A DNA stretch of 64,000 nt from Cavia porcellus. Its lineage: Eukaryota > Chordata > Mammalia > Rodentia > Caviidae. The DNA lies in contig NW_026947502.1 of the NCBI RefSeq assembly GCF_034190915.1, positions 32,518,785 to 32,582,784 of the forward strand, read 5' to 3'. The translations under genes and the position numbers were made by a program. Numbering within the stretch: the first letter of the stretch is position 1; every line of letters begins with the position of its first letter. The notes below the pieces were generated by a model. The model saw only the letters and a list, made by a program, of their open reading frames with translations, made no database searches and was not told where the DNA came from. Shown here piece after piece: positions 1-12,100 of this stretch.

Positions 1-394
1 TATGCACATCCAAGTATCACACCACACACAGTGTGAGAGTTTCCAGCTTCTTGAAGAAGAGTGTGTGCTTGTCATAATTGATCCTAGGTGTTCTGCAATC
101 ACTTCTGTTTAAAAAGATGTAGCGATGGTTGACCCGGAAGCTCTGGGAATCCTAAAGCAACTTTTACCTTTCACCTGCCTAGGATTATCTCCAATGTGGC
201 TGTGTAGATTAGCAGGGACTTCTTCATGGGACTTCAGCATCCTAGTGTGAGCTGCCGAAAAGGTCAGAAGTTTTGGTGAAAATTGATGGCCATGAGTAGG
301 TACTGTCAGTGGGTTGGGCAGGCTGCAGGCCAGGAAATGGTCAGGCTTTTGCCCTCCTGGGTCACTTGCTATGTTTTCCCTTCTGTCTTCACAG

Positions 395-652
395 CCAGCA
401 TTGGTTTGAAATCCAGAGCAGTGGCGTTTGGCGAGCAGCCTGTGTACCAGGGGCCAGTACAATGCATCATTACCATTGTGCGGACTGAGGGCCTGGCTGG
501 TCTGTACCGGGGTGCTGGTGCCATGCTGCTGAGAGACATCCCGGGCTATTGCCTCTACTTTCTCCCCTATGTGTTCCTGAGTGAGTGGATCACACCTGAG
601 GCCCGTGCAGGTCCCAGCCCCTGCACCGTATTGCTGGCGGGTGGTGTGGCAG
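395..652 (+). CDS. SLC25A48: SLC25A48 coding exon (second carrier repeat)
   Basis: The acceptor has a strong pyrimidine tract (ttttcccttctgtcttcacag) ending at 394. The donor AG|GTAAGG follows 652. The exon starts with two bases completing a split codon and ends with one base of a Gly codon. It encodes GLKSRAVAF... and YQGPVQCI, then the EG-GLYRG matrix-helix motif, [10 protein letters not shown] and [10 protein letters not shown]. An in-frame ATG at 283 lies in the intron upstream of the acceptor and is not the real start. Confidence 0.92.
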
Positions 653-3600
653 GTAAGGACAGAAGTAGCCGGAGCCCTGTCCCTGGGTAGCCATTGTGGT
701 GGATCAGGGCCAAAGCCTGCCATGCCCTTCTCAGCTTGCAGGGGGGCGGAACTCCTACAGCCACACACATGGGCTTAAGGCATTACTCCATACCAGGTCC
801 AAAAGGCAGATGAAGGGCTAGGAATGAGGAACGGCTCCTTATTCTATCATCTACCTTCTTTCGGAGCTGTGAGATGCAGTCCCTGTGTGGATTCACGGGC
901 CTTTCAGGCACAGGTGTGAGCTTTTACTCTGTGCCAGGCACTGGGGAACTCTGGGAAGGAAATCTGCTCCCATGGTGCATCTTTACTGAATATTGGTGCA
1001 CCATGTACCTGTCTAGATTTTTTATCAGTACATGTTTGCCATATATAATGATTACGTTTACTGTGGGAAGTTGGCACAAATGCATAATACATATTAATTC
1101 TTTTCTTTTTCATTTCATGTCCTGTTCTTTCCCTGCCTCCGCTCCTTTCAACTCTTGGTCCCTTTTGCAAAATCTCTATTTTCATTTTTTTCCTTCAATT
1201 CTTTTTTTCCATTCTGTTTCCCTCTCTTCCTCCCACTTTCTCTGTCTCTTGTTCCCCTGTTCATTTGAACAAGATCCCTCTACTGACTATTTATTTTGTA
1301 TTTTGTTGTTTATTTACAGACCTACATTTATTAAGTCTCTCATTTAGAGAAACTATACAGACGCTTGCACTATGAACCTTTTATTTTTAAATTTCATTTT
1401 GTGGAAAAAATAAAAATTCACAACAAAATAATAGGAGAAAAACAATATTTAACACATTGTGTGTTATTTTCTCAAAGTAGTTACACAGAGTACAAGATAG
1501 GGGCATATAAAATTCTCCAAATAACACTAGCATAAACCTTTCTTTTCAATGAACTAACAGAAAATAGGAGTGTAACTGACTTGTATTTTTTTCTTTCCCT
1601 TCCCTTCCCTAGTTCCTTTTGAACAATTTCTTCCCATTCCATGATGTCTTTTGTACATTTTAGTCCTTATTAACTCTTCAGTTTCTCACACCAGGGAGAC
1701 AATAAAGTGTTTACACATGTGAGTCTAATTTCACTTATGAAGTATGGTTTTAAGTTGCATTCATTTACCTATAAATGCTGCAAGGTTGTCCTTCTTTTTG
1801 GTTGAATAGTATAAAAAGTCCACTGTATAAAAAGGCCAAATCATTTGTATCCATTCCTCAATTAATGGGCATTTAGGTTGTTTCCAAGATTTAGCTACTG
1901 CAAATTGTGCTGCTATAAATGTGGGTGCACATATATTGCTGTGATATGTTTTTACTTTTTCTGAGACTATACCCAGAAGGGGAATAGCTGGGTTGAATTG
2001 GATCTCTAATCCTAGTTTTTTGAGGAATTTCCACATGGAATTCCACAGTGGTTGCAGTCAGTCAATACTCCCACCAACAGTGGAGAAGAGTTCCTTTTTC
2101 CCCATAGCCCTGCCAGCATCTGTTATTGATTGATTTGTTATTGATTTCTTGATACTAGCTCTTCTTACTTCAGTGAGATGGAGTCTGTGTTATTCTAATT
2201 TGAATCTCTTGAATGACTAATTATATTGAACATTTTTTCATGTATCTATTTTCCATTTGTATTTATTCATCTGAAAACTGTATCTCCATCTCAGACATCC
2301 ATTTTTGGGTTGGATCTTTGAATTTTGAGGGATCTCATTTTTTTCAATTCTTCATATATTCTAGATATAGTCCTTGAACTGAGGGACTACTGGCTAAAAT
2401 TTTTTCCAAGACAGCTCCATGAGTTGTCTTTTCTCTCTATTGGTGATTTCTTTTACTGTTCAAAAGCTTTTAAATAGGATCAGATTCCAGTTGATTCTTT
2501 GTAGTATTTCCTGTGCAGTCTGTTTTGTTCCTAAGGTTGCTGCTTATATCTATGTCTTCAGGATTGCTACCTATATTTCTCTTCCAGCAGATTTAGTGTT
2601 TCTATTTTAATTTTTAGATCTTTGATTCATTTTGACTTTAGTTTAATGAATAGAGATAGATATGGGTCTAGTTTTAGTCTTTGGCAGGTGGAAAGCTAGT
2701 TTTCCCAGTATCATTTATTAAAGAGATTGTCATTCTTCTAGTGAATATGTTTGCCTCCTTTGTCAAAGATAAGATGGCTGAGTATGTTTATAATTGTTTC
2801 TGCATCCTCTAACTTATTCCACTGATCCTCAGGTCTGGTTTTATCTATTTTTTTTTCTCTTTGTTTTTTGGTCAGTACATGCTGATTTTATTACAGTAGC
2901 TTTGTAATATAATTTCAAGTCAGGAATTGTGATGCCCACCCTGCTTTGCCTTTGTTGCCAAGAATTGTTTTTGCTGTCCTAGGTTTATTCTGGCTCCAAA
3001 TCACTTTCAGGAATGTTTTCTTTAGTTCTGTGAGTTACGTTAGTGATATTTGTTTTGGATTGCTTTGAATTTGTGTGCAGGCTTTTGGCTTGGCAGTCTG
3101 CATGCCAGCATGACAAGCAGAAGGTCACTTGAGCCCCCACCAAACTTGCCTGCCAGGACCCACAGTCCTGGCTCTCTCTTGCATGGAATTTGTATAACAA
3201 TTTTGGGAGTTTGATCATTGGCACTACATTGTCTTCCTATCCATGAGCAAAGGGTATCTTTCCATTTTCTGATATTCTCTTTGATCTCCTTTTTCAGAGA
3301 TTGCAATTTTCAATATATATCTTTTACTTCCTTTGTTAGATTTATTTCTATGTATTTTTTTGGATGCTATCATGAAGGATATGGTTTCCCTAATTTTCCT
3401 CTCAGTGAGTTTGTTGTTTTTGATTTTTCAGTGTTTACTTTCTGCCCAACTATACTACTAAATTTGATTATTAAATCTACAAGTCTTTCAGTGGAGTTTT
3501 TGGGGTCTTCTATGTAGCGTATCATGTCATCCACAAAAATGACAATTTCACTTCTTCTTTTCCTGTCATTATTTCTTTTATTTTTTTCTCTTCTCTAATT

Positions 3601-6025
3601 GTTCTGGCTTATGTTTCTAGAACTGTATTGAATAGGAGTGGTGATAGTGAACATCCTTGTCTTGTTCTTCGTTTTAGAGTAAAAGCTATTTTTGACCATT
3701 TAGTATGATGCTAGCGGTTGGTTTATCATAGATGGCTTCTATCAGATTGAGATAAAGACCATCTATTCTAATTTTCTGTAGAGTTTTTTTTAAAATCATG
3801 AATAGGTTTTGGACTTTGTCAAATGCTTTTTCTTCATCTATTGAGATGATAATGTGGTTTTGGTCTTAGACTTTGTTAATATGGCGTATTACATTTGCAG
3901 ATTTGTGTATATTGAGCCATCCCTGCATCGCTGAGATCAGTGTTTCTTGGTCAGGGTGTGTAATCTTCCTGATAATATGCTGCATTATGTTTGCACGTAT
4001 CTTTTGAGGATTTTGGCATATATGTTAGGAACATTGGCCTGTTTTTTGTCCTTCTTACTGTTGTATCCTTCTCTGGTTTTGGTATTATGGTAATACTTGC
4101 TTCTGGGAATGATTTTTGGAATATTGCTTCTTTTTTAATTTCATTAAAGTTTTTCAGCATTAGTGGCTTTATTTCTCCTCCAAATTTCTTTCTCCAGATT
4201 TCAACAGTAAATCTGTCAGACGTGGACTTTTCTTTGTTAATAAGTTTTTAATTACACATTCAATTTCATTGATATTGGATTATTTAGAATTTTTATATCT
4301 TCTTGATTCAGTTTTGACAGTTCATATGCATCTAGGAATCCGTCCACTTCTGTGTTTCCTAGAATACAGGTTCTTAATAGGTATTGATGATCTTCTGGAT
4401 TTCTGCCGGATCTGTTGCGATTTCCCCCTTTTCATTCCTAATTGCTTGGATTTGAGTCTTTTCTTTCTTCTTTTCAATGAGGCTGCTTTGGGGTTTATCA
4501 ATTTTATTTACTCTTTAAAAGAACCAATTGTTTGATTTATTCTTTGTACCGTTTTCTTAGTTTTACTGTTTAGTTGTACTGTTTTCTTACATTCATTTAT
4601 GCTAATATGTGGTCTGTTTGGAGACAGTCCCATGCTGAGAAGAATGTGTATTTGGATATTCTGATGTGTATTCTGATATTGTGGTGTGAAATGCTTGGCA
4701 GGTATCTGCTAAGTCCATTTATTCACAGGTTTGGTTTAATTCTGATATTTCTGTGTTGATTTTGTGTCTATTTGACCTAATTGTGAGAGTGCAGTATTAA
4801 AGTCCTCCATTACAATTGTGTTAGTGCTTATTTGATTTTTCAGGTCTGTTAATATTTGCTTTATGTAGTTGGGTGTACTTCTTGTTTTCCCTTAACAAAT
4901 ATGCGGCAACCTTGTTTGTCTCTTTTGATCAGTCTTGACTTGAAGTTCCCATTTTCTGCAAATAGGATAGCTACCCTTGCTTTTTCTGGGTTCCTGTCAC
5001 ATGGAGTATTGTTTTCCACTCTTTGACTTTCAATATATGAATTTCTTTTGGAGTTAAATGCAGCATATTATTGAATCTTGATTTTTGAACCTTTCTGCCA
5101 GTCTGCGTCTTTTGATTGGTGAGATGAAACCATTTATGTTGATAGTTAGAACTTATATGTACTGGCTTAACTTTTTCATGTTATTTTTCTATTGTTGGCT
5201 CCTGTCTTTCCTCTTTGTTTCCTTTGCCTGTTGAGCTTTTTTTAATAGGTGTTCTTATGTTTGTCTTCATTTTCTCTTTGTAATGTATTCTTTGGAGAAT
5301 TTTGAAATGCTGATTTGGTGATCATGAATTTCTTCAATTGTTCTTTGTTGTGGAAATATCTTCTCATCTGATTCTGAAAGAGTTTTGTAGGGTATAACAA
5401 TCTGAGCTGGAGGGTATTTATTTTTAGGACTTGAAATACCTCATTTCAAGCTCTTCTTGATTAGAGGGTTTATGTAGAGAAGTCTTGTGTGATTCTGATG
5501 GGCTTTCCTTTATAGGTGGTTTGTTTCTTTCCTTTGGCCTCTTTTGATATTCCGTTATTGTGCCAAATTTCTGGAATCTTTATTTACTAAATGCTTTAGT
5601 GTAGTTTTTAATCATGGCTCCTTGGAGTTCTATATGCTTAATTTATTTGTATGTCCAATTCTTTATCCATGTTTGGAGAGTTTTCTGTTATTATTTCTGT
5701 GAAGAGGTTTTTCCTAATGACTTTTGTAGTATCTCCAGCTTTCTCACTGACTCTAATCAATTTTATGTTGTCTTTCTTTGCTTGGTCTTCTAGCTTTTAG
5801 CTTAATTTTTCATGGTCTGTTGCTATTTTTAAGATATCTTTCTTTTCGTGGTTGCTAGCCATAATCTTGTCTTCCAGATTTTCTATTTAATCATTGCCTT
5901 CAGTCTGTTGCATATACTTTCAAATGAGTTTTTAATTTCCTGAACTTCTGTTTGGATCTATTTCATGTATCCCATTTCTTTCCATTTCTTTCCTATGTTT
6001 GGTATTCATGTCTTCTTTTTTTGAG

Positions 6026-6101
<76 letters not shown>

Positions 6102-9100
6102 TTTAATCCATGTCTGCTTTAATATTTTTCATTTTGGGGCTTGGGGCTTAGCTCAGTGACATAAGTGCCTGTTGGCAAACGTGAGGTTGTGAGTTTGATC
6201 CCCGGCACCAAAAATAAATAAATAAATAAATAAATAAATAAAGTTCATTTTGATCATCATTTCTTTTTGCACTTTAGAGATTATTTTTTCTATAGCCTTT
6301 TCCATTTGATTTTCTACCACTGTTGCTGTTATTTCTGAAAGCTCCAGTGATTAGCTTCTGATTCCCTCTCTCTCACTGTGTTCTGGGCTTGTCCCAAGTG
6401 GGTTGACGGTCTGAGGTTGCCTCTTGCTTCTGCATCTTGTCATTTTGTCTTTTCTATTTTTTAAATTTTCTTTTGTTTTCTGTGTTGAAGCTTGTTTATT
6501 TCTTACTGTAGATAGCTTTATCTTTAGTCTCAAGGCTTTCCTAGAAAATGTCTGTTTCAGGGATGTCGTCTAGATGTAGCTGGCTGTTGGGCTTTGTGTC
6601 TATCCCAAGGGTTTACCTTCCAATGTATTGAGGGTGAGAAATTGCTATCTATTTGGCTCAGGCTCCAGTCCTCTGGGTATTTGGTACTGGACTGTGATGG
6701 CTATGACCCCACACAGCCATGTTACACACAAGCCATGTTGCATAACAGGCATGATATCCTGACTAAAGTAGTACAGTTAACAATAACTATCATCTCAAGC
6801 GCAGCCTGATTACTGACAAACTGGTAACTGTTATAACCATAGGAGCAAATCCTACAGTTATGTAACAAAATCCAACATACACCAGGAACTTGTATGCAGT
6901 GGCTTTCCCTCAGTGGAGTGATTTTACTCTGCCGTGGCAGGGGTGGGGGGTTAAGGAGGATAGGGGCAAGATACTGATGATTGAGATCCAATATCGTAGG
7001 ACCAAGGCTGGGGGGCAGAGAGTGATCACCCAATTTTGGGAAACTGGAGGACACAGGAAGAAAGAAATGGAAGCGAGAGCAAATGAGTACTGAAGTGGAC
7101 CAGAAAAAGAAGAGACAATGTTTATCCCCATGAAATTACCCTAAAATCATGCTAGATAGTTGAGGAAAGAGAGAAAAAAGACAAGTAGAAGAAAACAGAA
7201 ATGGTAAGAATTCTAAGTCATGAAAGTAAGAGCAAAGGAAAAAAAAAAAGAAAGAACAACCACAAAAATCAAAAGAAAACCAAACCTAACTGGATAGGAA
7301 AAGAAAAACCATTCCTCTGGTGTCTACAGTTCTGGGGTAGGTCCAAGTCAGATCCCAGAAATGTGTTGTGTACTCTAGCCAAGTTCACAGTGGAATTTGT
7401 GCTAGGTGTGGGCCTGATCTTGGCCTGATGTGGGGGCTGGGACTGTCTTCTGTTGTTGGAATTCTCCCAGAATCCTTTGATATAAAATGATGCCCCCATC
7501 CACCCGCTTCTATTGCCCAATCTGTGTGCAAAAGCACAATGCTGACCTACCTAACTTACCAACTGCTGGCTCGTGTTTTCACTGCTTCTTTGAACGTTTT
7601 CCACTACACTGGTCCCACCTGCCCATCATGTGTGACCTCACCCACACCCCTGGGCCTTGTTGGTCATTGAGGTCTCACCTGGGCCACGCTGGTGTGCTGA
7701 ACTTTTTAATAGGAAGACTTCATTAGGCCAATAGAGTAGGAATCAACCTCCCCATTTAACAGATGATAAAACTCAGGTTTAGTCATACTAGATAACAGCC
7801 TAAGATCCTACAGCTACAAATAGTACAGCAGGGATTCTGTAGTCAGAAAGACCTGAGTTCAAACCCACACTTGCTTATATTGTGACCATGTTCATGTTGC
7901 CTAATCTTATACAGAACCCTGCACTTCATCCACTTGTTATTTAGGATCAAAGTCACCATCCCTGCAATGGTTTTCCAGGCCCCCTCTGATTTGATTATCT
8001 GTAATTTTCTTACCTCATGTTTCTCCCTTTGCTTCCTCTTCTCCAGTCAAAATATTCTCTTTGCTACAACTTGACTATGCCCTGCTCTCTCCTCGCCACT
8101 GGGCCTTTGTACTTGCTATCATACTATTTGGATTGAGAGTCATCTCAGTGAAGGGAAAGGAGTTAAAGATCTGACTAAAGTGGAACAAAAGAGAATAGAA
8201 TAAAACATATTAGAGGCCCCAAGTATATACTGCACATCTGAGAGGTTGTGCTGTGCTGTAATAAGAAGTTGAGAGCTGGAGCTATAGTCAGGGGAACCTT
8301 TGGAAGTCAAGAGAAGATTGCTTTATAGCAAGGCTGACGTCACATGTGTGATGCTGACAGGAAAGATTCTACCTGGAGAAGACAATCTGTACTCCTCCTC
8401 CTTCTCCTTTTCATACCATCAGAAGTAGTTATGCTTTAAACTCACACCAATTGCAGAACAAAGTCCAGTCCTAGCCTCCAAGCGCTGGTGTTCCCTTTTG
8501 CCCTGGTGTGCAGGAAGCCCACCCCTTGCCTGCTCCCACTCAGAGTCTGTAAACGCGGACTAGCTGAGAGGACAACAAGTTCCCTCTGCCTTCCTTTCTA
8601 CTGAGATCAGGTGCAAGTGGCCAGTATCGTGATTCCCCTGGTGAGGCTGAGGGATGAGAAGGAGCCCGGGCAGCAGATGAGAAAAGCAGCAGCCCATTGT
8701 CCTGGAAGATGGAGGGGAAGGGTCCATATCCAGAGGGGTTTCCAGGGGCCTCTGGGGAGGGACTGCAGAGCCTGGAGGTCATCAGTGGCAGAGGGCCTAA
8801 GGAAAATCAAGTTCTCTTTTGGGACCTTTTGGGCATTGTTTATAAAACCTAACAAACCAGCCGTCCCGGACTTTGACAGTGATTTGTTTTCTCTTCCGGC
8901 CCAAGAATGTACCAATTTCTGTGTTTATACAACCAAGTGGCCTTGTTTGCCTAGAGTCCTTTAAAGTCACAAAAGTGCTCAAACTGAGAGATCTGAGTAT
9001 ATCCCATGAGGCTGACCCAATGGTATGTGGTGCCAAGATTCTATTCTACATATTTGGGAAGGAGACTTGAAAAATAAAAATAAACCAAAAGGCAGCCTCT

Positions 9101-12100
9101 GATTGCGCTTTGCTGGTCCTGCTTGGTGAGCAGTCTGACTGCACATGCTTGCTTAGCTTCTCCATATTCAAAGAAAAGCCTGCCTCTGGGAGTGGCACAC
9201 CCTCCGCAGGGTGCTCACCCTGGCTGAGGACTGGGCCATGCTTGAAGTTTCTCAGACATCAGGTCATTGTTCCTCACAGCAGGCTTGGGGAGAGAGGCAC
9301 TGTACCTCCATATTACAAGATGCAGGGTCCCAGACTAGTAGGAGGTGGGAGCCTCACTGAGTCCCCCAGCAAGTGCAGGGAAGGGTGGGAAACAGACTCT
9401 GTGCAACCCAATCACAAACTCGATCCCTTGCCCACAGCAGCTTATGGAGCTCAGATTGATAGAAACCTAGAGGAGCCAGGCCCCTGTGCACCCTGGAAAG
9501 CCCCACCCTGACACCTGTGCCTTTCTCTCTCTGCAGGAGCAATTTCCTGGGGGACAGCAACTCCTATGGATGTTGTGAAAAGTCGACTCCAAGCGGATGG
9601 GGTCTATTTAAACAAATACAAAGGTGTCCTGGACTGTATATCCCAGAGTTACCAACAGGAAGGCCTTAAAGTAAGTAACAGAAGGCCTATTGGGTTGCCT
9701 GGGGTGGTGGTTCAGACATGTGGGGGCTGTGACCCTTTAAGGAAGGGAACTGGGAGCCTAAGGTGCTGGCAATTATCCTGAGCAGGAGCTCAGGTTCACT
9801 GATGTCACCTCCAGCCAGGGAAGGAGGTAGAGACAGAGTTTCAGAGAGACAACCAGAGGCCCACATTGCTGGTGCTTGATTAGGACACGGCCAGGACCCA
9901 CATCTATGGTCACCACAGTTTGCTTCCTCGTCAGGACAGGAGGTGAAGTCTTGTGCCCCTCCTCCGATTGGCAAGTTCCAGAGCCACCTTGCATCTCTCC
10001 TGCCCCTCAGTTCTGTTCTCACTAGGTACGTGCCCCTGGTTGGCCTTTTGCTTTCATGTCTCAACCAAGACCATTCCCATCAGCTCTGGACTCGGCTGTG
10101 GAGGCACCTCTGACCTGGCTCCGTAAGCCTTGTCTCCTCTGTTGTCCACCCTATGGCCCATGAGCTTAGCTTAACCACACACCTCTTTCTCCCAGATTAT
10201 AAGCAAATTGTTCCCACAGTTGTCTCCACAGTTATAAACAAATTGACCACGTCCTAGAGAAACCACCCTTTTGCTCCTCTTCTACAGGGCACAGTGAGGT
10301 CTTAGCATGGTTCTTAGAATAAGTAGTCTTGTGTTCAAGGTAAGGGCAGATTACCTGTGAGTTGGGGTAATTTAAACAAATGGATCTCTCTGGGCCTTGG
10401 TTTCTCTGAGGATGCTCATTCTTACCATTGAAGGTCAAATGAAATTAGACATAAAAAAGTTGCAGAATTTCATGCACAACACCTAGGAAATATTTAGGAA
10501 CATTTGTTATTGATTAATAGTGTCAATATTACTTTCAGCAGTGTTTTTTAGCATTGAGCCTGGACCTCTTCCCCCAGCTGCCTTCCCCTCCCACCTGCCC
10601 CAGAGACCTGTAAGTGACTCTGCTCACCCTTCTGGACTGAGCACTCCTATTTCCAGGTGCCAGTTTGTTTCTCCTGTCCCCAAACATGGTGCACCTCACA
10701 TTTCTGTGACAGACAGCTCTGTCATACCTCCTCTTTTTATAGCAACACTGTGGGGGTCCTGTTCTACTCCCTCCCTAATTTGAGGGAAAATCTAAGAACT
10801 CAGGATGACTCAGAGGAAAGGGAAAGATCCAAACAGCCCCAAAACTGTGGTCCAAGGGCTCAGTCTAAAGGACAGCACTACCAGAAGTTGATATAATGTC
10901 CAGTCCTTAGTATTAAAAGTCAATTGCATATGGGTCAGAGATTTAGCTCAGCTGCTTAGTGCCTGCCTTGCAGTTGCACAGTTGTGAGTTCAATCCCAAC
11001 TCATGTGATGGCCACCACCACAGGTCCCTGAGATCGTTCCTTCCTCCCACCCAAGAGCTTGTTAATTCCTTCACTCACTCAGTGACTCACTTTATGAGCA
11101 TCTGTAGGAGGTCGTGGTGCTGGCAGGTGCTGGAGAAGAAAACCATACCTAGCGCCTCTGCTCATTGCCCTGGGATACAGTGGGGGGCAGCAAGGTAGAG
11201 CTGAGGGGAGAACTCTGTGGAAAGTGACATGATGTGGCAGACACAGCATGTACAGAAGGTGACAGCCTTAATCCACCTTGTGGCGGCTATGGTAGGTTGG
11301 CTAGAGGCTGCAAGCCTCCTCTGGAGAGTGTGGCAGGTAGAGGGGACCAGAGGAGGCTCGGTGACGGGAATGAGCTGGCTGCCCCAATGCATGACAGGTG
11401 GTCCACCAGGGCAGTTGGGTTTTGTAGGCCAGGGAGAGTAGGGACTTGACCCTGGGCAGAAGGAAAGCACGGGGTCTTCATGAGGAGGGACTTGGCCTAG
11501 AGGCTGTGTATTCCAGAAGCTCTGGGTAAAAGGCAGCCTGTCTGTGCGTTCTTTGCCCTCTATGGGCCTCACAGCCCAGCAGGCCTTAGATGCTGGAGGG
11601 AGGTCTGTTTGTGGGGCAAAAGGCCCACACTTGAAGCTGGGCTCTCCTGGCTCAGCCTCACAGCGCACAAGTGAGCCAAGCTGACAACCACCGGGTGCCT
11701 CTGTGGGTACCAGCATGGAATTTTCCTCCCGGATCCTGACCCAGTTCCTTGCTGTTACTTAGTCACTCTGGGTGAGCCTGTGGCATTCCGAATGCGCTGA
11801 GCCGGTACAGAGGGCTGCTAAGGTTACCAGCAGTCTGTCCGTGCCCTGCCTGCATGGCTCCCGCTCTGGGTTGGCCGCTCGCCTGCCTCTCAAGATCCTG
11901 GTTCACTGATTCCATTCTGCATCCTGAGGCTGCTATGGTCACCTGGCATCTTGTTAATGACAGCAGCCTTCATGACTTCTGTCCTCATCAGTACCCAGAA
12001 GGCAAGGAAACTGAGGAAACACAAAAAGCTGGTTTCTACTTTCTTAAAATGACTAATTTGTTTCCTTAAACTAGTGTCTTATAGATGGATCAGAGCAGGT

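Larger units (their letters stand above)
1560..6530 (-). mobile_element. Old L1 LINE, antisense, decayed
   Basis: The minus strand reads as a long, broken L1. Near 1761-2036 it keeps the C-terminal ORF2 block (PAIPLLGI, then [18 protein letters not shown]). Typical antisense ORF2 sequence runs through reverse transcriptase (about 3.3-4.3 kb) and endonuclease (about 4.9-5.2 kb), with ORF1-like sequence near 5.9 kb. Many stops and shifts make it inactive. It lies within the SLC25A48 intron. Both ends are approximate, and 6.53-7.45 kb may be its 5' UTR. Confidence 0.8.
653..9536 (+). other. SLC25A48 intron, 8.9 kb, repeat-rich
   Basis: This intron separates the second- and third-repeat exons. 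It holds an old antisense L1 (about 1.56-6.53 kb) with a nested SINE and microsatellites, an MIR near 7.8 kb and an L2 piece near 8.0 kb. About 653-1560 and 8130-9536 look like unique intron sequence, in which I see no further exon. The phase across the flanking exons closes exactly without an extra one. Confidence 0.75.

Noticed and set aside
283..690. 135-codon frame starting with ATG at 283 as a separate gene
   Set aside because: Its first part is intron. Only the part after the acceptor at 394 is coding, and it belongs to SLC25A48.
1761..2036. 91-codon frame as a gene
   Set aside because: It is the C-terminal end of L1 ORF2 in a decayed element.
6028..6100. CRISPR-like or structured array
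   Set aside because: It is a simple dinucleotide microsatellite in a mammalian genome.
11162..11716. 184-codon minus frame in the last SLC25A48 intron
   Set aside because: GC-rich intron sequence with overlapping frames on both strands and no recognisable family.
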